64,000 nucleotides of DNA from Echinarachnius parma (Eukaryota; Echinodermata; Echinoidea; Clypeasteroida; Echinarachniidae): positions 1-64,000 of the forward strand of contig JBAMJV010007675.1 in NCBI GenBank assembly GCA_037951105.1. The letters are read 5' to 3'. The notes under the pieces were generated by a model. That model was not told the origin of the DNA, made no database searches, and saw only the letters and a program-made list of their open reading frames with translations. This document shows positions 43,301 through 57,000 of this stretch, in pieces (the stretch's first letter is position 1; each line of letters begins with the position of its first letter). The translations under genes and the position numbers were made by a program.

Positions 43301-46300
43301 ATTTTATTAACCACACATCACTTTTGCACTTGTCAACAAAGTTACTAGATCCCTTTAACTGTAATCATATTTTTCTACCCCATTTTGCAGGATATTTCTG
43401 TCCCCAGGACCCCGTGATTGGTAGTCCAGGGGTGGAGTACATCTGCCCCAGAGGGTACTTCTGTGAGGAGTCAACAGCTACCTCCACTGAACATCCTTGC
43501 CCGGCCGGAAAATATGGATCGGGACTGGGAGCCGCCTATGAAACAGACTGTGACCCGTGTCCTACTGGATACTACTGTCCATCAGGTAGGATTCAAATGA
43601 TTTAAGATTAAATCATATGAAATAAAGAACATAAAATACAGTTATGCATTCAATTATTTGGGTAGCCATTTGCAAGGTATTTGTTTTAACCACTTGAACA
43701 TGTTTATCCAATTAGGTGGTGAACATTTCACAGAAACATAATAATACAAATGCTTGCAATAAGTTGATTAACCATCAACCATATATAAGGATTCAAATGG
43801 CAAACAGATTATAACACCCTGACACTTTGCTGAGTTGAAGATAACGTTTGTATTTGTGTCTCAATAATGATGTAAAGAAAAAAACAGATGATTCATACAC
43901 ATACAGTGATGAATGAGTCCATAATATCTTATCATCAGTAATCAATGAAAAATTGTGTTGGCCATGAAATACATTTTTTTGTTTGAATTTTCAGCAAACA
44001 TTATGTTCTTCTTTGTTTTTCCCAGGAACCAGCCTACCCATCAAATGTCCGAAGGGTCACTACTGTCCCCTTGGCACTACCACTGCCCTTGAGTTCCCCT
44101 GTCCAGGAGGGATGTACACAGAGGTGGAAGGGGCACAATGTAAGTACTAAATGAATAATTGTTTATGATGTGATACATGTATGATGTGATTTATAGTCGA
44201 GGTTTTTATTTTAATTCTAATCAAGAAAGTATGTTTTTGTTTGTCTCATCATTCAGAAGACTTTGTTAGGAGGTGTATCACCCCAAAAAGGTACAGCCAT
44301 TTGTAATGAACAACTTTAATTACCTTGATTAACTTGATGAAGAGGATGCGACCAAAACTAATCTGACATTCTAGAGTTACAATTCCTAGTGCTCTAGGAG
44401 TTAAATCCCGGTTTCTTCTTTATTTGTAGCTCAAGCAGTGCCCAGCAGGCTACTAATGCACACCCCAGGCCTGCCCCAATGGGACATTCAACCCTGCAGT
44501 GGGCCAGGATGCAGACACTGACTGTACATTAACCTGTTCCTTACAAGATTTTTAAATCCCTATAGACTTTGTACATAGCCCACCCAGTTCCCTTAGGCAA
44601 TTGGTTAATAGATGTTCAACTCCAATTAAATTCCTGTTTTCTCTGTATTTCCAGCTCAACTGGAATGCAAGCAGTGTCCAGCGGGCTACTACTGTCCCTC
44701 CGGTACGGATACACCCCAGGCCTGCCCCAATGGGACATTCAACCCTGCAGTGGGCCAGAATGAAGACACTGACTGTACGGCCTGTACCGCTGGGTTTGCC
44801 TGCACCACCGTGGCACTGGTGGAGCCTGATTCATTCTGTTATCCAGGGTAAGACGGCATGATTATTAATATGTAATTTTATTTTTCATTGTTCAGAATTA
44901 TTGAGATGGTTATTCTTAATGTTTATATTGTATTAATATGCCAGTAAGTAATGTTACTAGTCACACATCACGGATATTCAATTTAATTTGTTTGGGTTTG
45001 GATGATGATGATGTTACTCATGGTTATTGTGTTCCTAGTAAATATGGAAATTATAAAGATAATCACACAACAAGTTTGGTAACAATAAATGTATATAAAA
45101 ATATAAATGTACCACAAACGTTTTTGTGATACATATGTTTTTTGTGTGAATTCCATCTCTCTCTCCAGATACTTCTGTCCCCAGGGGAGTGACAGTCCCA
45201 ACGATACATCCAACGCCTGTCCAGCAGGAACATTCAACGACTTCCACAACCTGACCGCTGCCTTCCAGTGTGATACATGTGAAGCAGGGTTTGCCTGCTA
45301 TGAAGGTAAGACACCAGTATATTAGCTCTCATATCTTATCTAAATATCTCTGATGATTTGTGTACCCATTCAAGTTGGGAGTGACATTCCCACTGATGCA
45401 GCCAATGCCAGTCCAGCAGGAATGTTTAATGACTTCCACAACCTGACTGCTGCCTTCCAGTGTGAGACCTGGGAAGCCAGGTTTGCTTGACTAAGTTTTC
45501 CCTCCTAGCAAAACTTTCATGACTGGCTGTATTATAAAATTCTCATATTCTTGGTCAGTGATGCACCAATGAAAGTATTATTCCCAAAACGTTAATGTCA
45601 TTGATTCACCTGCAAAGGCTTAATGACTTTCCTAGTATTCAAAACATTCTAACTAAACATTTGCTATGTCCCGTTGTATATATATATTTTGTACACAGGG
45701 ATAATTTGTCTGTTCAGAAATGTACTATAATTATCTGTACTTGGAGTCAATAACAGCCTCAAAAACTACTGACCTGGAAGTTGGACCTACGAGAACGTTA
45801 TTTTTTGTCACACTCATGTAGCAGATCCGTATTAATCCTTATTAATTCTTGTGAATCTTAGGGACCGGTGGTCAACAAAGGCCTCCTGAACTGTGCGCCC
45901 AGGGCCACTACTGTCCAGATGGGACTCAGCACTCAGACCAGTACCCATGTCCAGCGGGATCCTGGACCAACCAGACCAACCTGAAATCTTCTGAAGAATG
46001 CTATGAGTGTCCCAGAGGATACTACTGCCTAGAAGGGTCAACAGAACCAACAGATCTGTGTCCCACTGGTCACTACTGTCCAGCGGGTATGTTACTCATT
46101 GTAGTAATATTTAGTAGATGTTATTGAAACGGTAGAGGTTAGATTAAGGGTGGCTTTGAACTGAAGCTATTGAAGAGTGCTTTAAATGTCCCATATGATA
46201 ATTTTGCCTGGCAGGGTCAAGAGGCCTACTGATGTGTGTGTTCCACTGGTCTCTAATATCCTTGAAGTACCTTGCTTTAAAAAGTCAAAATAACCCTACA

Positions 46301-49300
46301 CCTTGTCAGCCTATTGGTACCGCTTGTGATCTGAGCTAGTTAAGTACCAAATTAAACAACTTTACATTTCCTGAATTATGGATTCAGTGTAGATAGTGAC
46401 AAACTTTTTATTTACACTACCTTGATTATAATTATTACAAATAATATTTTAAAATAAGATTGGTATATATTTATGGAATAAAGTGATTTTATTTAATGAC
46501 AAAATTGATCATATTCTTGTGTATTAATCCATACCATCAATGTACCTCGTGTCTCCAGGAACCCAGTCCGCCATGCAGTACCCCTGCCACGCTGGCTCTT
46601 ACTCCAACGAGCAGGGGAACATCAGATGGGAGCAGTGTGTGGACTGCACAGAGGGGCACTACTGCCCTGAGGGGTCATCTCTACCAACGCCATGTGCAGC
46701 GTAAGTACATCTTATCTCCTCCATAACACACTGTGAACATGATTTCTACACCAATAGTTACCCCCTTGTGCATCGGGACAATGTATTTTGTCTTAAAATT
46801 GTTCCATTAACCTGGTCTCTGCTAGATTCAGCAGTCCCCATTTAGTTATTACAGGACCCACCAGGTTCATCTTAGCAACTGGTTCCTAGATCATACTGTA
46901 TAAAGTAGCAAAGAGCTCATCTGTTTACTCGAGGTCATGTTTGAATTCAATTCAATTCACTATTTTATTGTTCCAGCTCAATGGAAAAATGGAAGTGTGT
47001 GTTTATGCATAGGGAATTATAAAATTTTATTCCGTTATATCTGTTCTCGCAGTGGAACGTTCCGAGAGGAGACTGAGGGCCAGGCAGACACGGACTGTTC
47101 CACTTGCACAGAGGGGCACTACTGTAATGGCACCGGCAATGTGGAACCTGCTGAGTGTCTCAAAGGATCCTATTCAGTAAGTTGTCTTGTATGGATTTTT
47201 ATTTTTCTGCAGATGATGTACCACTTTTAAAGGGAGTGTTCAAGATTTTACAAACTGTTCAAATAGTCTCCAGTTATTTTATATGAGAACTTTCTCACAC
47301 TTTTAGAACTTTGACTTGGAAAACTGTATGATAGATCTACTGATTCAAAGCATTCTTCTGTTATGCAGTCCATTCCTATGCCATCTACCACCCAACTGGG
47401 CTTGGGTTAAACTATAGATGTATATAGGATTATAAATGAAAACAAATCAAGAACAAGTATATTAATACATAATGGTACTAATTCTGAATGAATTCATTGA
47501 AAATCAAACACCTATGTCCCATAGTAATGTTTTTTTAATGTTAATCACTGATTTTGGTAAAATTAACTTTGCACCAGGACTGGGGAGCAACTGACTGTAC
47601 AACGTGTGAAGCAGGTTATTACTGTGATGAACTGGCCACTACACAAACCAACATGTATGCCTACAAGATCTGCCCTGCTGGTCTGCACTGTGACTATGGA
47701 CGGACCGCCGCACCTGATCTCATCAACAACTACTGCCCTGCTGGCTCATACTGTCTAAGGGGAGATAAGGTAAACATGCCAATTTTCTTCATAATTTTAT
47801 TCAGGTGACGATGATAATGAAGGTTCATTGGCAGTGACGGTGGCCATAGTGGTGGTGGTGATGATAATGATGATGATGTTGGTGATGGTGATGATGATTT
47901 TGATGGCGATGATGATATTGATGATGATAATGTTAATGGTTGTGATAATGAAGATGATAGGGGTGATGAAGATATTAATGATGAAGACAACAAAAAGATG
48001 AAGATAATAATGATGCGGATGGTGGTGATAATGAAGATGATGATGATGATGAGGATGATGATGATGAGGATGTACATTAAAGATGCTAATGATGGGGGTG
48101 ATGCATATATTGATGATGAAGAATATGAAGAAGAAGATGATGATGATGATGATGATGTAGATGGAGATAATGACGATATTATACATAATCAACTATATTG
48201 TTCTAACTGAAATAAATTTTGTCTATGTTTAGTTGAGGTGATTGCGATGTGATTGTGATTCAAGAGAATGTTTAGTTTGTATTCGATAGCAATTTTGATT
48301 TAATAATGATGCATCATTAGTATTATTTCAGAAATTTAGAAAAAAGTAAAAGCACATTTTGATATAATTGTACATTTGATGTTCATTACCATATATTGTG
48401 TTATTGCAGGATGCGTTCCCGAGGGACTGCCCCAATGGAACATTCAGTGATGAGACTGGTCTGATCCAGGAGTCAGAATGCCAGATCTGTCCTGCTGGCC
48501 AGTACTGCTCACCGCCGGGACTGACGTCTCCAGTAAGTTTGCTATTATTGCTAATTAATTATGTAGATAAGTCTAGAGTAATAGTTGTAATATCCCTCAT
48601 AAGAATGTACTAACCTAAGTATGTGGTTGGTTGAATTGGAGTGACATGTTTAGCAATAATTTCTGCCAACATTGCCCAGAGAGGGTTTGTAATTTCTGTT
48701 ACAGTTTATACTATTCCTGTCAGTACGTGGTAGACCATCTTTTGACCTGGTCGGTTTTCCTTTTCAGGACTTCAGCCAAAAGGAATAACTACCATTCTTG
48801 TTCATCTCGTACCCAACTTTAATGGAACATCACAAACCGATGATTTTATACACAAGACACAAACCTGTTGGAATCACAGTTTAAATATGTTATTTACATC
48901 TAAACTTGACTTACCCCCTCTACAGGCCGGTGATTGTCCAGGTGGTCACTACTGTCCAGACGGCACTGCTAACCCGTATGAGAACCCATGTCCAGCCTCG
49001 TTCTAACTCAATGTAGAACTTAACATAGAAACTGATATTTAGATATATGTACACGAAACATCAACCTGTTGGAAGTAGAGTTTGAATATGTTATTTTAAC
49101 TTGACTTACCCCCTCTACAGGCAGGTGACTGTCCAGGTGGTCACTACTGTCCAGACGGCACTGCTGACCCGTATGAGAACCCATGTTCATCCTCATTCTA
49201 CCTCAATGCAAGTGCAGGAGAAAACTCCCAGGGGTGTACGCTGTGCATTGCTGGATACTACTGCCCAATAGATGGCCTCGCATGGCCATACGACTGCCCA

Positions 49301-51219
49301 CAGGTAAGAACGGAATGATTGCACATGTTACTTCACCTGTTCACGAATAATTATTTTGTATTCAACCCAAATCAAGCCGAGTTAATATTATGACTCCACA
49401 CATGTATTTTATTGCTTTTTGATGAATGCTGTCCAACCAATTTTAGCCTAACCTTCAATTGCAACTTCAACTGCAGTGATTAGAATGCAAAATAATGAAG
49501 GTTTTATGAATCCTATGAAGAAACTGAATTTCCATAGGAGGGATTTCTGGCCTGACAGTCACTTACAAAAGGTCATGTGACTTTGTGATGGTATTCAGTA
49601 TTTGGTAACAGGCTTTTTCCCAAAGAGCTGAAACAAAGAATATCTTGCATTTTTAAAGAAAATAATTACAGTATGACATGATATGTAATGTGTTTAACCT
49701 TTTGATTCACTCTATTCCAGGGGTCCTTCTGTCCAGCCGGTAGTGCGTACCCCCAGGCCTGCCCCACCGGTACCTACGGTAACTCCACCCTCCTGCGTCG
49801 CAGTGAGGACTGTACACCATGCCCAGGAGGGTACTACTGTGAGGGAGCTGGTAACTTGGAACCAACAGACGTCTGCGATGCTGGGTTCTACTGTAGCTGG
49901 AAGGCTGTGTCATCTGTAAGTTAATTTTCTTTAATACAAATAATATTATAATTGTTTTTGTTACTCCATACACTGAAATACAGACAAGCCTTTGACACAG
50001 TGTGTGTATAATGATCATATGTGACCTTACACCACAAAACGACCAATAAGTCGGAAAACTGATTGTGCTGCTTTTCATAAAACATTAAAATAGAAGTCAT
50101 TACCTTTAAAATGGTATATCATTCGTCATATCTGGACTAAGCAAACCCTCTCAAAATGAACACCAAAGATTTGGAATATGGCTGAAGCATTTTTAAAATA
50201 AGGGAGAAACGGGCGATTTAAACGATCAGTTTCTATTGAAGCGCTGTAATAAGATCACATTTATTAGATGAAAAAATAATATTTAAACATGATTTCCGAC
50301 GCTAAACATGTTACAGAAGCTAGATTAAAATATGCTTATTCAGGAAATACCAAAATCCTAAATCTCATATTTTGAAGAAAATGTTACTACTGTATCTTAG
50401 CTAATAAAAGATAAACTACCACAGTGACATAACAGTCGTTTTTTGCGGTGTAAGGTCACATATAGAATGGGAACAAGAATGGTGGCTACTGTAGACAGGA
50501 GACATGTAAAGAAATGTTCCAGAAATGTTTGTCTCCTCTCTACTCAGTTTGGCTGCTTCAGGCAGGTGGCTACTAGCAAGATGGGTTGACTGTACAATGT
50601 ACTATTATGTATCTTTAGACCAGTGACTACATTATTATGTATGCATATGTATTTATATAGATGTTTTGTTAGACTGATTTTGTTCTGATTATAACGCCGT
50701 GTACATGTACCATCAACACCTTGTCATGAATAACCATACTTTTATGCTATTCTATCACTGACCTCTACTAATGGACGGGCGGTCATGGCTCAGTAATTGA
50801 GGCCGCGGGCTGCGGGCGCGCGCCATGTTGGGACCATCAACCCGTAACAGCGGATATATGCACTAACGTGGTATATGCATTATACTTGCTACGGAGTTGT
50901 TGCTCACCATGGCATTTTTATATCCCTTTATACCCCCAGGAATTAAATATGATCATATATGTGAAGTAAATAGTCTTAGTAATTGAATACTAGCATGATT
51001 AATTAAAATTATCCAGCGTATTGAATCACAGCTCAAGTGATGATAATTCGCCATTTGTTATGATACTTACACGGTAACGTAAGGTATATGCGCGCCGGCG
51101 TTGGCCGGAGAGATTCCCTCGGATTCCCGCTATTGACCCAATCTTATAACCATTACTCGCCCCTAGTTTAAACTCCGTGTATAAGACGCACCCGTGTATA
51201 AAACGCACCCCCAACTTTC

Positions 51220-51282
<63 letters not shown>

Positions 51283-51809
51283 TTTTTTTTTTTTTTTTTT
51301 TTTTTGGGACACCCTATATTTTTTTTAAAAGACAGACCCTGAAGTGCTGTTGGAATGCTTATACCACTGGTCTAGGGCATGCCAATAGCTTAATGTTGAA
51401 TGTAGCATTCATCAACATAATTTTTCTCACATAAAAATAGTGGTTAGTACACAAATTGCACATTTATTGATCAGTAACACTGGTGCTCATAAATATTCAT
51501 ATTCATGAGCACCAACACTCACTAAATATAAAGCAATTTTCTAAATTGACTAACAACTATTTTTAATTATGAGCAAAATTTATAACCACTGGTTAGAAAA
51601 TTGCATATTTAATTAGTACTGCTGCTCACGAATGTATGAATATTCATTAGCAGCAGTATTACTGCTCAATAAACTTGCAATTTTTACATCTGTAACCAAT
51701 ATTTTTTGTGTGAGAAAAAGGTATATTTTGCTGAATGCTACAACTGACAGCAAGCTCTTGTCATGTCCTAAACCATGTGTATACACATTCAACATGACTA
51801 CAGGGTGTC

Positions 51810-51840
<31 letters not shown>

Positions 51841-53949
51841 ATCTTTTTTTTTTTTTTTTTTTGTTATACCTGTGTATAAGACGCACCCCCCACTTTGAAA
51901 TTTTTCCGACGGAAAAAAAGTGCGTCTTATACACGGAGTTTTACGGTATCTCTTATTTTCCCCTTGTTTTTAACAAGATTTAGTATCCCATGTAAAGAAA
52001 GAAATTTTCTGATGTTTTCATTAATTTATTTAATTGTACCATGCGTTGATGCATCACTTTACTATACCATTATGGCACGTCATCCTCGTATATATCAAAA
52101 TATCATAAAAAGAAAGCCAATCTTTGTTTTCTTTCCGTTTTAATTTTCCGCGTTCTTCCTGAGATTACTATTTCAAAGGGCATGCTTTGTGAGTTATGAT
52201 TCATAATGTTACCTTTATGGTTTGTTTTAATCATTATGAACATCGATCAGGGATCGATCATGGAGGTTATAAAACACTTCTGAAGAAATTTGAAGTTCGA
52301 CCATATGCAACCTCTATTTATTAGATGTTATACAAGTCAATACTTTACATTAATTTGAGAGACATGTTGTCGTTGTTGTTGTTGTTGCTTTTGTTTTGTG
52401 TTTATTGCCGTTCTTCATTCATTTTGAGCCACTCTGTTTTTGTTTTCTTCCTTCTTTTCTCTTTTTTGTTTCAACTCAAATTAATTGCTCCTTTAAAAAA
52501 AATACATTATGTATCTTTCTATATGCCCATGATTATACACATACCAATATTTCCCATCCGTAAACGATGCAATATAGATTCAAATTTTAATATTATTCAA
52601 ATTACAATGGCATGAATGGTAGGCCTATATACGACTGAGTTACATTATTTTGAATATTTTCCAAGGAAGATTCAAAGTCCTCCCATCTTTGTTGCCATTT
52701 AACATAATACTTTTGTTTAATCATACTATTTATTTCACTTTATTACAAATCTCCTCTTTTTCCCCAAGCCATGTTTTGCTTCTCTATCAACCATGTCATT
52801 GCATTAATGCTACAATGACTCGGTATCCCCTCAAATTCCCACCACGATTCCTTGTAAATTCAAATGAGTGCATAATACCAATATTTCCTATACAAATGTA
52901 TCTTCTTTCATTATTTCACTTTTTATGGGCTGTAATTAACTTAATGAGTCACTGTCAGAAAATCCTTAGTATAGGCTTTATGAATTCAAACATACATTTT
53001 CAAACCCCAATCACTTATTCAATCATATCAAAAATACATTTTCAAGTCAGTACAATCACATTTTTGTCATCTATTTGCCTGCCCGTATCTAAATCTCTTA
53101 TCGATTTCACTTGTTTTATTTCAATATTTAAACAAATCTATCAGTACGGTACACTATTTATAATAAATGTAGCAACCCAATATATATGTGGAATATAAGA
53201 GGGGAACTATAATCTTTTCTGACACAAAATGTAACACATGGGACTGTAGGCGGCCCAATGGCTGCAAACAACTCGCCTATGAAACGTGATTTCAGCCTTT
53301 TGTATGTCATTATCATTTCGATTTGTACAGCCAAATGCCATGTAATGTGCCATCTCTAATCAGAATACAATCAGCACTTTTTATCTAACTAGAACAATTG
53401 GTAAAATTAATCTGAAAAATGTTTACGAATGTTACACACTATCAACCGCGGGTTATCGACGGTCCATGATGATGGTCCAAATATGGCCGCCGTGCGCGCG
53501 CGGCGGCCTCATTTTTGAATGGCCAATCATCGTGCAGCCGCCCGTCCATTAGTAGAGGTCAGTGTATTCTATGCATTCATTACCCTCCCTTTCTACACAG
53601 GCACCAGTGGATGGTTTCACAGGGGGAGTATGTCCAGCTGGTGGCTACTGTCCAGCAGGCTCTGCCTTCCCTGCCAACTGCCCCCTGGGTACGTACAGTA
53701 ACTCATCTGGCTCCAAGTCTCCGGACGATTGCGTCGCATGTGACCCAGGGTAAGGACAACAATGATGGTGATGATGATGAGAATGGTGGCGGTGATGATG
53801 ATGATGATGATGATGATGATGGTGATGGTGTTGGTGATGGTGATGGTAATGGTGATGTGATGGTGATAATGATAATGATGATGATGATGATGATGATGGT
53901 GATGGTGTTGTTAATGGTGATGGTGATAATGATGATGATAATGATGATA

Positions 53950-54009
<60 letters not shown>

Positions 54010-57000
54010 GTGTTCGTGATGGTGATGGTGATGGTGATGGTGATGATAATAATGATAATGATGATGATAATGATAATGATGATGATGATGATGATGATAG
54101 ATGATTATGGTGGAAATGACGATGATGTCCTGGTGATGATTTTTCGTGGTACTGTTGCTGCTAATCTAATGATGGTGATGATAGTGATGAATCTATTGAT
54201 GATGATGGTAGAGATGACGACACTGATGAATGATGATGTTGGTGATCATGTTGATGCTGACATGTGATTATCATAATAACGGTAATGATGATGCAAATGT
54301 AACCTATCCTCATTGTCACACATGTTCTTCCACCAGCTACTACTGTGCAGGTGATAACAACCCTGAACCCACCGGCCCCTGCAACCCCGGTTACTACTGC
54401 ACCGGTGGCGCAGGTACCCCAATCCAGAACGCGGTACCAGAAGGTCACTACAGTAAGAGTGCAGCATACAAGGCTGAACCCTGCGAGCGAGGCACGTACC
54501 AAACTGCAATGGCGTCATCATCTTGTCTAGATTGCCCTCAGGGAGCGTATTGTAACGACTCTGGGACGGCGGTTCCTGAGCCCTGTCTGATCGGTCACTA
54601 CTGTCCACCGCTGACCATCATCCCTATTCCGTGTCCCGATGTAAGTCTGTGGATTTTAATCTGTCATTAATTTAATCATGACTTTGCAGGTAGTATAAAT
54701 CTGTTCAACTATTATCACTGACAATGCAAGGTCCCTAACTTAAATGTAATTAAACTTAGTATGGAGGCTTGTTATACAAATCACTTGGGTTGAGCCTAGA
54801 AAACTTTTTAGAGCACTTTTCCAGGACAAGAAATGCCATGAAATATTGTTTATCTAGATATTATGATGCTGATTAATTATTGTGGATTATAATAATTGTA
54901 TGTAATATAACAAACGGTGCCACACGCTCTGCATAGAGTGGAGAATTTGCAGTGATAGGATTTAATCATGTTTTATTTCATTGCTTTTGGTGACAGGGTA
55001 CATACCGTCTGGAGACCAGTGCCCAGGAGATTGGTGACTGTACCCTGTGTCCCCCAGGCAAGTACTGCGGTGCTACAGGGCTGTCCACATGGAGTGGGGA
55101 CTGTGCAGCAGGACACTACTGCCTTGGAGGAGCCAACACTTCACATCCTTATGAAACTGAATGCGTAAGTCTTTGCAAACATGAGACAATCATAATCATA
55201 ATGCAATCAATGATTCTTAAATGTACTCTTATCAGCACCCTCTTCGCCTGATAAGGCGTAAAGATGTACGTACATGCATGGTATACTGATGATACTAAGC
55301 ATTTTTAATTAAGGGAATATTATGTTGAAGTGTCTTTCAGTATTTGTCTCAGTATTATTTTACACATACAAATTGACCTTATATTTTGTTTGAATATATC
55401 TGACACTTCATCCCTACCCCACTGTACTGAAGTACGGGTTGCAACTGATTAGGGATATTACTGCCTTGAGCTAGGGCACATCAACACCCACCATCTACCC
55501 ACGTGAGAATGGAACATTCTTGTATTGTAATGGGTTTTAATCCATTGCCTACAGAAAGATGGTAAGATGTGCCAGAAGTATATGGGGATTTTCAGAATTT
55601 CAATTATCTTTCTCACTATTTTATATAACAGGCCAACTCTACTGTGCTAGGGGGTGGGGAATGTCCGGAGGGATATTACTGCCCGGAGGGCACACCGACA
55701 CCCAACATGTACCCGTGTGAGAATGGAACGTACCTGAATGTGACTGGAGGCCAGGCCATGGACGACTGTCTGGATTGCCCCCCTGGAGAGGTTTGCGGTG
55801 GATACGCTCTCACTGAACCATCTGACGTGTGTGCACCAGGTATGGACACTGGTCTTCGTACCCTGGCTCTTAATTTGTTTCATTTGTTTTTTTGTTTGCA
55901 TTTAGTGGAACATGCTTACAAATTGTTAGGTTGAATTGTAGAATTGATTGAACAGTTAGACTAAAGGAACAATGTCAATGGATATAATGTAGAAAAGAAA
56001 GATTTTCTAATTATTTTATATTAACTGTAACCTTGCATTTTGTTTATATCATGAATTTTACAATATTATTAGCTTTGCACTCACAATATTTAGTTTCTAA
56101 TTTTGCAGTTCAATATGATGTGAGCATCTCCATGTAATAAGGCTCCTCTGTGACAATAACAAGGTCCCCAGTCACATGGATGCAATATCAACAGTAGTCA
56201 GAAGTGTATTCTTACAACACGTTGTCATGAATATTATATTTTCTTTTCCTTCAGGCTTCTTCTGTGTTGGAAAGGCAAAGACCAGGTTCCCCACAGATGT
56301 CGATACAGGCAACATTTGTCCAATCGGTCACTACTGCCCTGAAGGGTCACCCTCTGCTAGTAGGTGTCCAGATGGGGAGTATAACAACATCACTGGAAGA
56401 GCCACTTGCTTCACCTGTCCACAAGGTAGGCCAAGATGAATTTTGTCTTGACCCATCAAGGACGACATTTGAGCAGGAATATAACAAGTTATATTAAGTG
56501 TACAAGGAGAAAGAGTATACATTTCACAACATATGTAGCCCTAGTTTGACAGGCTTGTAGCCAGGATTTTTCATGGGGAGGTGCGTACTTTACAAAAACG
56601 GGACAAAGACCACTTGCCAAAAATTGTTGAGGCCGAGACCACAGGGTGAGAGCCGTGTAAGCCGGTTAAGATGGTCAAGACCAATACAAAGTGGACTCGA
56701 GACCGGCAAAAAGTGGACCTTTCTGAATTTGGGGGGGGGGGGGGGGGGGTGCGTACGGGCCTGTTTGATACCCAATTTTGATATTGACCATGATGGAAGA
56801 ACTGAAGTCTGATCTACCATCATCTGTGTTATGTTAAATGATGTGCTTGTTTTTGTTCTGAGCAGATAGATCCTTTGACAGTACGTCAAAAGCCCAACAT
56901 CAAGATCTATAGTGAGCTTCGTTGAATGCAATTTTTCTGTGTCATTTGTTATCATAAGTATTCATTATACTATGTTTGACAAAATTAAATGGGGAAAAGT

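Noticed and set aside
50770-50850. tRNA-like start (GGTCATGGCTCAGTAATTGA) as a tRNA gene or SINE head
   Set aside because: It lies in the inverted end of the hAT-like element, lacks a B-box and does not fold as a tRNA.
52650-53198. 182-codon frame inside the hAT-like element, considered as transposase
   Set aside because: Composition is AT-driven (Phe, Ile, Leu, Ser), without a zinc finger, DDE residues or a dimerisation domain that I can recognise.
53515-54267. 250-codon frame rich in Met and Asp
   Set aside because: It runs through exon 40 in the wrong frame and then a GAT repeat; no domain.
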